From: Psychrobacillus sp. NEAU-3TGS
GTDB taxonomy: Bacteria; Bacillota; Bacilli; Bacillales_A; Planococcaceae
Direction of reading: 5' to 3'
NCBI RefSeq assembly: GCF_029955155.1
Contig: NZ_JAPNOZ010000012.1
Coordinates: forward strand, 453,610 to 517,609
Length of the DNA: 64,000 nucleotides
How positions within the stretch are numbered: position 1 is the first letter of the stretch; the number at the start of each line of letters is the position of its first letter. Shown here piece by piece: positions 8,796-16,595 of this stretch. The notes under the pieces are model-generated. The model made no database searches. It was not told the origin of the DNA and worked only from the letters and a program-made list of their open reading frames with translations. A program made the translations under genes and the position numbers.

Positions 8796-9998
8796 TTAAG
8801 GATTAACTTTCGTGTTAAATACTTGTTTTCCATCTACAAATTCAATAATTACAGCTGATTTTATCGGATGGTGATTTTCATCAACAGAATATAACCCTGT
8901 TACTAATTCTAGTTGATCAGTAGCTTCGATTGCTTCTTTAATTTTCGTACCATCTGTAGAACCAGCTCGTTCAATTGCATCTTTCAACAAATAAACTGAA
9001 TCGTATCCAAGTGCGTTGAATGAGTTAGGCTCTTTTCCATATTTCTTATTAAAGCTTTCTGCAAATGCTTTCGCTTTTCCATCTGGATCATCAGCTGAAT
9101 AGGCAGTAATAATAAACGTGTTATTTAATGCATCTGCTCCAGCTAAGTCAACGATTGTTGGAGAATCCCAACCATCTGCCCCCATTAATGGAACGTTAAT
9201 TCCTAATTCACGAGCTTGTTTAACAATCAATCCTACTTCTTCGTAATATCCAGGGATAAATACAAATTCCGGATTAGAAGATTTGATACGCGTTAATGTA
9301 GAACGGAAATCTGTATCTTTTGCAACATAAGACTCTTCCGCAACAATAGTACCTCCAGCTGCTTCAAAATCTTTAATGAAAGAAGCCGCAAGACCTTTCG
9401 CATAATCACTAGCATTATCCGCATAAACTGCTGCAGTTTTCACTTTCAATTCATTAGAAGCAAAGTTTGCAGCTACCGTACCTTGGAAAGGATCGATAAA
9501 TGCTGTACGGAATGTAAATGGATTTACTTTTCCATCGTCTCCAACAGTTACAGTCGTACTTGTACCAGAAGGAGAAATCATAGGTGTTTTAGTATCAGTT
9601 GCAATTTGTACTTGAGCAACTGAGGCACCACTTGTAGCAGCTCCAATAATTGCTACTACTTTATCTTGACTCGTTAACTTAATCGCAGCACTTGTTGCCT
9701 CCGCAGCGTCCGATTTATTATCAACTTTAATAAGTTCTATTTTTTTGCCATCAATACCCCCATCAGCATTGATCTCTTCAACAGCTAGATCGATAGCATC
9801 CGCCTCAGATGTTCCGTAGGATGCTACTGCACCGGATAGCTCAAGATTGGCTCCTATTTTAATAGTCTCCCCTCCATTAGCACTACTACTTTCCGAGCCT
9901 TTTGAACTACTACCTTCTTCTCCTGCTGCACATCCCGCTAGCATCCCAACTAGCAGAGAAGAAGCAAGAAATAATGAAGCAAATTTCGATTTCTTCAT
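8796..9998 (-). CDS. livK: Branched-chain amino acid binding lipoprotein LivK (copy B)
   Basis: Solute receptor of 400 aa, first gene of the second liv operon. The signal peptide is almost identical to copy A up to the lipobox LAGC (Cys23). The Ser-rich linker after the Cys is longer by about 8 residues. Pocket regions differ from copy A: LELSGAVASYGTSEADAIDL in place of SGPVASYGSSQNDGFNL, SPSGTSTTVT in place of TPSGTSPTVT, and TAYSADDP in place of NHYSAEDP. It is the most divergent pair of the duplication, which suggests altered ligand range. Confidence 0.93.
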   Translation of the reverse strand: MKKSKFASLFLASSLLVGMLAGCAAGEEGSSSKGSESSSANGGETIKIGANLELSGAVASYGTSEADAIDLAVEEINADGGIDGKKIELIKVDNKSDAAEATSAAIKLTSQDKVVAIIGAATSGASVAQVQIATDTKTPMISPSGTSTTVTVGDDGKVNPFTFRTAFIDPFQGTVAANFASNELKVKTAAVYADNASDYAKGLAASFIKDFEAAGGTIVAEESYVAKDTDFRSTLTRIKSSNPEFVFIPGYYEEVGLIVKQARELGINVPLMGADGWDSPTIVDLAGADALNNTFIITAYSADDPDGKAKAFAESFNKKYGKEPNSFNALGYDSVYLLKDAIERAGSTDGTKIKEAIEATDQLELVTGLYSVDENHHPIKSAVIIEFVDGKQVFNTKVNP

Positions 9999-10119
9999 AA
10001 AATAAAACCCCCTTGTTTTAGTTTGATAATTCTGAATATATAAGTCATACTACTTACCATTCTCTTTTTTTGGTAAGAAACTATTCAGAATTAATCAAGT
10101 TATTGTTGTGAACAATTTC

Positions 10120-10148
10120 ATTGTAAAACAAAGTTTATATTCAGTCTA
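10120..10148 (-). promoter_or_regulatory. Putative sigma-A promoter of liv operon B
   Basis: TAGACT and TACAAT with a 17-bp spacer on the minus strand, the same arrangement as at 4872-4900. Conservation in both copies supports function. Confidence 0.55.
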
Positions 10149-10171
10149 TACATATTTTTCTTTTTCTTCGG

Positions 10172-10186
10172 AAATTTCAGATATCC
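10172..10186. promoter_or_regulatory. Weak CodY-like site upstream of liv operon B
   Basis: AAATTTCAGATATCC matches the CodY consensus at 10 of 15 positions. Its left half is identical to the better site at 4924-4938, and both lie 24 bp beyond the -35 hexamer. Confidence 0.3.
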
Positions 10187-10423
10187 TATAAATATAATAA
10201 TTTTAAAATCATGAAAAAGCCTTTAAAATAAGCGTTTTCGCAGCACTATTATTCTAAAATAATATCTAAATATCATCTTATTAATCTTATAAATAAATGG
10301 ATTTTTTATCATTATAACTAATATATTAGTTATTTTTACCAATTTAAGAAATATATGATTATTTTTACTTTTCACTTTTTGTTCTGTATACTATTAATTA
10401 GTTCGACAACCGCAATAAATTGA

Positions 10424-10484
10424 ACTCAGACAAAAATCGCCACGTTGTGTGGCAATGCCTGAGTGATCAACATTCAGTTGATCA
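10424..10484 (+). other. Structured leader-like region upstream of pepF
   Basis: ACTCAG (10424-10429) can pair with CTGAGT (10459-10464) and encloses a GCCAC/GTGGC hairpin. It is followed directly by the palindrome TGATCAAC...GTTGATCA (10464-10484). The GCCAC hairpin resembles one at 39271-39300. No known riboswitch class is recognised. Confidence 0.35.
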
Positions 10485-10599
10485 AAAACAATCAGGGATT
10501 AACAGGCTGTTTATCTTCATTTATTTGATTAGTTTCTAATACGAAAGACATAGTGAGGGTATTTCCGCCTTTTAAACCCGAATAAAAGGAGAGATAAAA

Positions 10600-12408
10600 A
10601 TGATACAAAAGTTACCCAATCGTGAAGAAGTGAAAGTGGAAGAAACATGGAATTTAGCTGATTTATTTGCAAGTGAAGATGATTTCACAAATATTTTAGA
10701 AGAAATTGAGAAAGACGTTCAGCTATTTTCCGAAAAATATAAAGGTACCATTAATAGTCCTTCTTTAGCAGCAGAAGCATTAACCGATTACTCCGCTATC
10801 TATGAAAAAATTGTTCCTGCAGGGACATATGCTAGTCTATCTCTTAGCACAGATCAAACAAACACGACAGCACAAATGAGAGCCAATAAGTTTAGCTCCC
10901 TATCCGCTAAGATTAGTAGTGAACTTTCTTTTGTTACGAGTGAATTAGTAGAGTTGTCGGACGAAACCATGGTAGAAGCGGCAAAGCTTGCACCTAACTT
11001 CCAACTTTATCTAGACAAGTTATTAAAAAAGAAAAAATACCAATTGCATCCCGAAGTAGAGAAAACACTTGCCGCATACTCCGCTTCCTTTAATGCGCCA
11101 TACAAATTATATAACACGACCAAAATGCAAGATATCTCTTTCGACAACTTTGACGTAGATGGAAAACCATATCCATTAAGCTATGTGTCTTTTGAAAATG
11201 ATTGGGAAGCCGAATCAGATCCTGCTCTTAGACGAGCTGCATTCGATGCTTTTTCTTCCAAGTTAAAAGAATATCAACATACGACTGCTATAACCTATGA
11301 CATGCATATACAAATGGAAAAAACAACCGCTGATATTCGTGGATATGATTCCGTTTTTGATTACTTATTATTCAACCAAGAAGTAGATCGCACTCTTTAT
11401 AATCGACAAATTGACTTAATCATGAATGAACTTGCGCCGCATATGCGTAAATATGCAAAATTGCTTCAAAAAGTACATGGTTTAGAAAAAATGACTTTTG
11501 CAGATTTAAAAATCTCTTTGGACCCAAACTATGAGCCTACCATTTCGATAGAAGAATCGAAAAAGTATATAGATGATGCATTGGCTATAATGGGCGAAGA
11601 ATACTTGGAGATGGTGGATCGTTCTTATAAAGAACGTTGGATCGATTTTGCACAAAACACTGGCAAGTCAACAGGTGCATTTTGTTCTAGTCCATATGGT
11701 AATCATCCATATATCCTTATCTCATGGTCTTCTAGAATGAATGAAGTATTTGTTCTTGCTCACGAGCTAGGACACGCCGGTCATTTTTATCATGCAAATA
11801 AAGAACAAACAATATTCAATGCAAGACCTTCTTTGTATTTTATCGAAGCCCCTTCCACAATGAATGAGATGCTTGTAGCCAATCATTTACTAAAAAGCTC
11901 CGATGATCCGAAATTTAAACGCTGGGTCATTGCTTCTATTGTGGCACGCACGTACTACCATAATTTTGTGACACATTTACTGGAGGCAGCTTATCAACGC
12001 AAGGTATATGAACGTGTTGATCAAGGGTTGAATGTCAATGCTCAAATTTTGAACGACTATAAACGAAGTGTGTTGGAAGAATTCTGGGGTGATGCAGTAG
12101 AAATATCGGAGGGTGCTGAACTGACATGGATGCGCCAACCGCATTACTATATGGGACTGTATCCTTATACGTATAGTGCTGGTTTAACAATTTCTACGCA
12201 AGTCGCAAAACGCATTTTAAACGAAGGTCAATTAGCTGTAGATGAGTGGACAAACGTATTAAAAGCTGGTGGTACTAAATCACCTGTAGAGCTCGCGAAA
12301 ATGGCTGGCGTAGATATTACAACCGAAGAGCCGTTGCGCGATACGATTGCTTATATAGGATCACTTATCGACGAGTTAATCAGTCTTACAGAAGAAATTG
12401 AACAGTAA
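10600..12408 (+). CDS. pepF: Oligoendopeptidase F (M3 family)
   Basis: Cytoplasmic zinc metallopeptidase, 602 aa, which cleaves short peptides and so recycles peptide nitrogen. The zinc site is HELGH at residues 388-392 within VLAHELGHAGHFYH, with the downstream EAPSTMNEML segment supplying the third ligand (M3 family knowledge). Length and the N-terminal NREEVKVEETWNLADLF match the PepF branch. The ATG follows AAAGGAGA. It has a strong terminator at 12530-12567. Its position beside two leucine-type transporters fits general amino acid acquisition but does not prove co-regulation. Confidence 0.93.
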   Translation: MIQKLPNREEVKVEETWNLADLFASEDDFTNILEEIEKDVQLFSEKYKGTINSPSLAAEALTDYSAIYEKIVPAGTYASLSLSTDQTNTTAQMRANKFSSLSAKISSELSFVTSELVELSDETMVEAAKLAPNFQLYLDKLLKKKKYQLHPEVEKTLAAYSASFNAPYKLYNTTKMQDISFDNFDVDGKPYPLSYVSFENDWEAESDPALRRAAFDAFSSKLKEYQHTTAITYDMHIQMEKTTADIRGYDSVFDYLLFNQEVDRTLYNRQIDLIMNELAPHMRKYAKLLQKVHGLEKMTFADLKISLDPNYEPTISIEESKKYIDDALAIMGEEYLEMVDRSYKERWIDFAQNTGKSTGAFCSSPYGNHPYILISWSSRMNEVFVLAHELGHAGHFYHANKEQTIFNARPSLYFIEAPSTMNEMLVANHLLKSSDDPKFKRWVIASIVARTYYHNFVTHLLEAAYQRKVYERVDQGLNVNAQILNDYKRSVLEEFWGDAVEISEGAELTWMRQPHYYMGLYPYTYSAGLTISTQVAKRILNEGQLAVDEWTNVLKAGGTKSPVELAKMAGVDITTEEPLRDTIAYIGSLIDELISLTEEIEQ

Positions 12409-12425
12409 GACTAAAAGTAAGAAAA

Positions 12426-12447
12426 GCCGGGCAAAAAGACGCCCGGT
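12426..12447 (+). terminator. GC-rich hairpin after pepF
   Basis: GCCGGGC and GCCCGGT form a stem just after the pepF stop. The following T tract is weak (TCCTTT), so it may be a 3'-end stabiliser rather than the main terminator. Confidence 0.4.
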
Positions 12448-12511
12448 CCTTTAAGAGCAAAACCTGTCTCTATCCTTTCCGTAGTGCTTTGGACAGACTT
12501 ATCGCTATGTG

Positions 12512-12580
12512 ATTACCGAGTTACTTTTTGAGATGCTGGTCGTGACTAACGTCACGACCAGCATCTCTTTTTCGGTAATT
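12512..12580. terminator. Large inverted repeat with strong bidirectional terminator
   Basis: A 17-bp perfect stem (GAGATGCTGGTCGTGAC and its complement around TAAC, 12530-12567) is followed by T5. Outer arms ATTACCGA and TCGGTAAT (12512-12519 and 12572-12579) extend it. It is unusually long for a terminator. Confidence 0.75.
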
Positions 12581-12730
12581 TTATGGCGTATATCTATCCG
12601 TCGCCCTCCTGCAATTGTTAGAAACAGGTAAGTGCTCAGAAAGCTTTTCTTCCTACATTAACTAAAACTAATCTTATTATCTTTAGCGATAAGCTATGCT
12701 AATCTTAAATAGAGTACTGCACACTATATT

Positions 12731-12850
12731 GATTGGAGTGAAAGGTGGCGACTCCAGCGGGAACAGCACGAGCTGAAAGCCCCGCAGGAACGTAGTGACG
12801 AGGAGATTGAAGCCGTGCCCGCGGAAAGCGTCCACCTGAAACGGAAATCA
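12731..12850 (+). repeat. Dispersed intergenic repeat family A, full copy
   Basis: About 120 bp beginning GATTGGAGTG and ending CGGAAATCA, relatively GC-rich against an AT-rich surround and capable of folding. Other copies are at 1-44 (partial), 16022-16178 (inverted) and 16297-16420. Repeats of this look are common in intergenic DNA of Bacillaceae and Planococcaceae; their function is unknown to me. Confidence 0.8.
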
Positions 12851-12930
12851 TAGGACTACTTAATTCTTACAAATCCCTTAAATCCAGTGTATACAGGACA
12901 ATTTTATATACTTTCTTATCTTTTAAAAAA

Positions 12931-12962
12931 GGAGCCTGAAGTGAATGACCACTTCAGGCTCC
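12931..12962. terminator. Bidirectional terminator between pepF and the efflux gene
   Basis: A perfect 13-bp stem, GGAGCCTGAAGTG and its complement, has A6 on its left and T5 on its right, so it can terminate transcription from either side. Confidence 0.8.
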
Positions 12963-13003
12963 TTTTTATATTTTCCAACTAAACTTCATTTCCTCAAGAA
13001 AAA

Positions 13004-13029
13004 AAGCTAAACCGTCGCCGGCTTAGCTT
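13004..13029 (-). terminator. Terminator overlapping the stop codon of the efflux gene
   Basis: AAGCTAA and TTAGCTT with a CCG/CGG inner stem form a hairpin followed by T5 on the minus strand. The stem includes the TAA at 13023-13025. Confidence 0.65.
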
Positions 13030-14492
13030 GCTTTCCCTACTTTTACTCTCTTCACAAATAAAGATAATACTAATGCAACTACAGTAACAAGCGTTGCGAT
13101 AAAGAATGTGTGGTTGATACCTTCTAACATCGCTTTCATGCCTAAATCAATTTTAAATTGAGCAAGTCCTTCTTGAGTTGTTGGCATATTACCGGCTGCT
13201 GCCGCCTCACCAGCGAGTCTCTCTGCAGAAGTCTCCATTCTTGCGTTCATGATCGTTAAGAATATCGCAGAACCGATTGCCCCAGATACTTGTTGCAATG
13301 TATTATTCATCGCAGTACCATGTGGATTCATATTCATCGGTAATTGGTTCAATCCATTTGTCATAATAGGCATCATTACCATCGACATACCAAACATACG
13401 AAGCGTATAAATTCCCATGATGTAATAGTAACTAGTATCTTGCGTAAATTCACTCATGTAATGTGTAGCAATCGCCGTAATCGTAAGTCCAGTGATTGCT
13501 AATATTCTAGCACCATATTTATCAAAAATCTTCCCTGTGATTGGTGACATGATCGCCATCGCGAGTGCACCAGGTAGCATCAATAAACCTGAATGGAATG
13601 GTGAAATTCCACGTATTGTTTGTACATAAAGCGGAGTTAAAATCATTCCAGAAAACATCGCTGCAGATACCACAATCGAAATAATCGATGACAAAGTAAA
13701 CATTGGATATTTATAAATTCTAACATCCAGCATTGGTTCTTCTAGTGTTAACTGTCTCCATACAAAAAGAACAAGTGCGATAAATCCAATGATGATTGTT
13801 CCATAAACGATTGGGGCTCCCCAACCTTTATCCCCCGCAGTACTAAACCCGTATAATAATGAGCCAAATCCTATACTTGATAAAATAAGGGAAAATACAT
13901 CTAATTTCACTTTACTATTAGGTGTAATGTTGCGAAGTTTAAAAATAGCAAACAATAAAACAATTACCGCGAACGGTAATATTACTTCAAATAGTGCACG
14001 CCACTCGGCATGTTCTAATATAAAACCTGATAAAGAAGGTCCAATTGCAGGAGCTAAAATCATAACTAATCCAAACATACCCATCGCAGCTCCGCGGCGT
14101 TCAATTGGGAATGCGGATAACATAACATTCATAAGAAGTGGCATCATCATTGCTGAACCTGCCGCCTGAATCATTCGTGCTGCGATTAATACTCCAAACA
14201 CCGGAGCTAGAGCCGCTAATAATGTACCAACTGTGAAAAGTACCATCGCCGTGATAAATAATTTTCTATTGGAAAATCTTTGTACAAAAAAGGCACTGGC
14301 TGGTATTAAAATCCCGTTTACTAACATATAACCTGTCGTTAACCATTGCACTACAACTGGTTTTACATCGAATTCGATCATTATCGTTGGTAATGCTACA
14401 TTTAATAGTGTATTATTCAAAAACGCAATGAATGCTCCTACAAAGAGGATTGCAATCATTGCATATGGGGGCTTATGTTGCATTTCTTCCAT
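13023..14492 (-). CDS. DHA2-type (14-TMS) MFS drug efflux transporter
   Basis: Inner-membrane proton antiporter of the EmrB/QacA type, 489 aa from the chosen start. It begins with a helix containing NNTLLNVALPTIM, a motif typical of drug:H+ antiporter 2 proteins, and has many further hydrophobic helices consistent with 14 spans. The frame opens further upstream, but I choose the ATG of MEEMQHK because AGGAGG lies 10 nt before it, while the next upstream ATG is only 1 nt from it. It is divergent from a TetR regulator with palindromic DNA between, so it is probably repressed by that protein. Substrate unknown. Confidence 0.85.
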   Translation of the reverse strand: MEEMQHKPPYAMIAILFVGAFIAFLNNTLLNVALPTIMIEFDVKPVVVQWLTTGYMLVNGILIPASAFFVQRFSNRKLFITAMVLFTVGTLLAALAPVFGVLIAARMIQAAGSAMMMPLLMNVMLSAFPIERRGAAMGMFGLVMILAPAIGPSLSGFILEHAEWRALFEVILPFAVIVLLFAIFKLRNITPNSKVKLDVFSLILSSIGFGSLLYGFSTAGDKGWGAPIVYGTIIIGFIALVLFVWRQLTLEEPMLDVRIYKYPMFTLSSIISIVVSAAMFSGMILTPLYVQTIRGISPFHSGLLMLPGALAMAIMSPITGKIFDKYGARILAITGLTITAIATHYMSEFTQDTSYYYIMGIYTLRMFGMSMVMMPIMTNGLNQLPMNMNPHGTAMNNTLQQVSGAIGSAIFLTIMNARMETSAERLAGEAAAAGNMPTTQEGLAQFKIDLGMKAMLEGINHTFFIATLVTVVALVLSLFVKRVKVGKAS

Positions 14493-14590
14493 TACTTTCA
14501 TTCCTCCTATTTCTTTAAAGCTTCGTTTCTGTCTTATAACACTTGAATATTTTATACTCATCGTCCAAAAAAAGCAAATAAAATATTTTA

Positions 14591-14620
14591 ATCAACTAAA
14601 ATAGTTTGATAAACGTTGAT
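14591..14620. promoter_or_regulatory. Putative TetR operator between efflux gene and regulator
   Basis: Three half-sites alternate in orientation: ATCAAC (14591), GTTTGAT (14604) and GTTGAT (14615). They lie in the 177-bp divergent spacer about 50 bp before the tetR start. Autoregulation plus control of the pump would be typical. Confidence 0.45.
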
Positions 14621-14669
14621 TTAACAGTTATTATAGAAATTATACTACTAGTCTAAAGGTGATTATTTA

Positions 14670-15554
14670 ATGAACACTAAAAAACGAAATGTATTAATAG
14701 CGGCACAAAGATTATTTATTGAAAAAGGTTTTAGGTCTACTACCGTCAACGATATAATTGAAGAAGCAAATGTATCCAAAGGTACGTTTTATAATTATTT
14801 TTCATCTAAAAATGAATGTATTATAGCTATTCTCGAAAATGCAAGAAATGAAACATTGATTAAAAGAAGAGAAATTCATGCTCAACATAATAGTTCGGAT
14901 ATTAATGTGTTATCCAAACAAATGTCCGTACGATTTATCGTCTTTCAGGAGCATAATCTATTTCCTCTTTTTGCATCTATTATTAATTCACAAGATGTGG
15001 ATCTTCGTGATCTGATCAAACGAAATTATATGGAAGAAATCAACTGGCTTTCTATTCGATTAGTAGATGTCTTCGGTGAACAGACAAAAAATGTAGCAAC
15101 AGACTGTGCAGTTCTCACACTTGGTATGATTCAGCAACTACAGCACCCGTGGATCAATAAATCTGCTAATATTTCCTTTGATCAATTAATTCATTTTATC
15201 CTGAGAAGAATTAAAACAATCATTTATGACATGGCGGAAACGAATGATTCCCTATTGAATAATTCCTTTTTCAAATTAAATACAGAAACATCATCTGTTA
15301 CAAAGGAGCATGTAATCGAGCTGTTGCATACCTTTTATTTAGAAGAAAAAGAAGCATTTTCATCGAATACCATACAAGCAATTGAGTTTGTATTAGAAGA
15401 ATTGTCGAAAGAAACACCCAGAATCTTTTTGCTAGAAAATATCGTCCCTGCCTTAACAGAAGCATTTACTGAAAGTCAGCTCGAACAAAAATCTACTATT
15501 ATTATGTACAAACTGTGGAAGCTTTTAGACGGATGGAAAGAAGGTCAAGCATAA
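14670..15554 (+). CDS. TetR/AcrR family transcriptional regulator
   Basis: DNA-binding repressor, 294 aa. The N-terminal helix-turn-helix is clear (TTVNDIIEEANVSKGTFYNYF, residues 25-45). The remainder is a helical ligand-binding region longer than the usual 190-220 aa family size, with an extra C-terminal segment of about 90 aa. It is divergent from the DHA2 pump and likely controls it. Its stop TAA overlaps the ATG of the next gene, so the two are translationally coupled. Confidence 0.85.
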   Translation: MNTKKRNVLIAAQRLFIEKGFRSTTVNDIIEEANVSKGTFYNYFSSKNECIIAILENARNETLIKRREIHAQHNSSDINVLSKQMSVRFIVFQEHNLFPLFASIINSQDVDLRDLIKRNYMEEINWLSIRLVDVFGEQTKNVATDCAVLTLGMIQQLQHPWINKSANISFDQLIHFILRRIKTIIYDMAETNDSLLNNSFFKLNTETSSVTKEHVIELLHTFYLEEKEAFSSNTIQAIEFVLEELSKETPRIFLLENIVPALTEAFTESQLEQKSTIIMYKLWKLLDGWKEGQA

Positions 15555-15832
15555 TGGACAAAGTGATTTCCCAATATCAAGCGGATGAAAATGTGATGAT
15601 TCAGTTGTTTGCCAGCTGGTGTGCAATCCATCAATTAAATGCATCAACGTTGTATGCACAAGCCTACCCTCAGCAAGAAAAGAATTTACTTCTAGAAAAA
15701 GCAATAGAAGAAATGGATACTGACGCTGTAACAGTAGACACAGAAACACTTTTAAATGTGCTCCAACTTTTCGGCAATGAAGATCTTGCTTTCGTCGTTT
15801 CTGAAGAATCCGAAAAACTTAAAAAGCGTTAG
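15554..15832 (+). CDS. Small protein of unknown function coupled to the TetR gene
   Basis: A 92-aa acidic, probably soluble and helical protein beginning MDKVISQYQADENVMIQLF. Its ATG shares an A with the TetR stop (TAATG), which decides the start over an upstream in-frame ATG lying inside tetR. No signal peptide or membrane segment is visible. I do not recognise the family. Coupling suggests a role linked to the regulator or to the efflux response. A clear terminator follows at 15872-15895. Confidence 0.6.
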   Translation: MDKVISQYQADENVMIQLFASWCAIHQLNASTLYAQAYPQQEKNLLLEKAIEEMDTDAVTVDTETLLNVLQLFGNEDLAFVVSEESEKLKKR

Positions 15833-15871
15833 ATCAATCAAAAAAGCAAAGATACAAAAGTACAAGACTAA

Positions 15872-15895
15872 GCAGCCAAAATTACATTTTGGCTG
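15872..15895 (+). terminator. Terminator of the tetR operon
   Basis: CAGCCAAAAT and ATTTTGGCTG form a stem with loop TAC, followed by T5. Confidence 0.8.
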
Positions 15896-16021
15896 TTTTT
15901 GTTATGAACAAAAGTCCTAAAGCATCTTCCTCTTGCCAATTAAACTTATGGGAACGATAAAATGCAATAAGATACATAATATAAAACCTGTGCGGTAGTG
16001 AGTTAAATAAAGTGTCCTCAG

Positions 16022-16178
16022 GAATTCCGCTGCAGGGCGGGCGCTTTCCGCCGGCTTGGTTTCAGCCGCTTCCTTTGCTCCTGCGCAAGCTCGTCGCAAA
16101 AGTAAATTTCGCTACGCTCAGTCCAGCGTCTTCAGCTCAAGCTATTCCAGCTGGACGCCACCCTTTCGCTACAATCCA
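16022..16178 (-). repeat. Dispersed repeat family A, inverted copy with internal insertion
   Basis: Read on the minus strand, both ends match the 12731-12850 repeat (CAATC/GGACTCC-like start, GCGGAAAGCGCCC near the end). The middle carries about 45 extra bases, including GCGACGAGCTTGC, which also occurs in the different repeat at 46918-46939. It faces the copy at 16297-16420, making a long imperfect inverted pair. Confidence 0.6.
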
Positions 16179-16296
16179 GTAGAGACTGCTAATTACTAAA
16201 AAAAGATGCACTAAATCTAGTATTGTTTTTCTAAAGGAAAAACCTTTGATTAATTGAATAGGATTTACTTTATAGTGATTATTAGTAGGATCTATT

Positions 16297-16420
16297 GATT
16301 GGAGTGCAAGGCGACGACTCCTGTGGGACTAGCGAGACAGGCGAGACCCCGCACGAAGCGGAGCGGAGGAGGAGGCTCACCACTCGCCTCACGGAAAGCG
16401 TCCGCCTGGAGCGGAAATCA
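16297..16420 (+). repeat. Dispersed repeat family A, full copy
   Basis: Begins GATTGGAGTG and ends GCGGAAATCA like the 12731 copy. Internally AGGCGAG (about 16339) can pair with CTCGCCT (about 16384), so the element probably folds. The word CAGTTTCCCTATAC about 30 bp downstream also follows the copy at 1-44. Confidence 0.8.
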
Positions 16421-16553
16421 TGGCGGATATCTTAGTATCTTACCTTGCAGTTTCCCTATACAACAATTAAATTAAAACATTCCGTTCCTTATGCTTCTTG
16501 AAAAAGATATTCCTATGTCTAATTTTTCTATAGCTTCCTAACCAACAAAAAAA

Positions 16554-16586
16554 GCATAGGAATGCGATTTTATCGCATTACTATGC
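16554..16586 (-). terminator. Terminator of the ppx-ppk operon
   Basis: GCATAG and AATGCGAT arms pair with ATCGCATT and CTATGC, followed by a T run on the minus strand. Confidence 0.8.
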
Positions 16587-16595
16587 ATTAAACAG

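Larger units (their letters stand above)
9999..10599. other. Divergent spacer between liv operon B and pepF
   Basis: This 601-bp AT-rich spacer contains the second liv promoter (10120-10148), a weak CodY-like site (10172-10186), a perfect AT-rich palindrome (10314-10333), and a foldable region (10424-10484) ahead of pepF. I see no gene. Confidence 0.6.
15833..16595. other. Repeat-rich spacer between the tetR operon and ppk
   Basis: This 763-bp region holds two terminators (15872-15895 and 16554-16586) and two oppositely oriented family A repeats (16022-16178 and 16297-16420). Between 15900 and 16020 and between 16180 and 16296 I see nothing recognisable. Open frames over the repeats are low-complexity and not credible genes. 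Confidence 0.6.

Noticed and set aside
10424-10484. Known riboswitch upstream of pepF
   Set aside because: The region folds, but I recognise no aptamer core and no downstream terminator-antiterminator pair.
15917-16099. Minus-strand frame of 60 codons in the tetR-ppk spacer
   Set aside because: It reads through dispersed repeat sequence, is Ala/Arg/Glu-rich and lacks a ribosome binding site.
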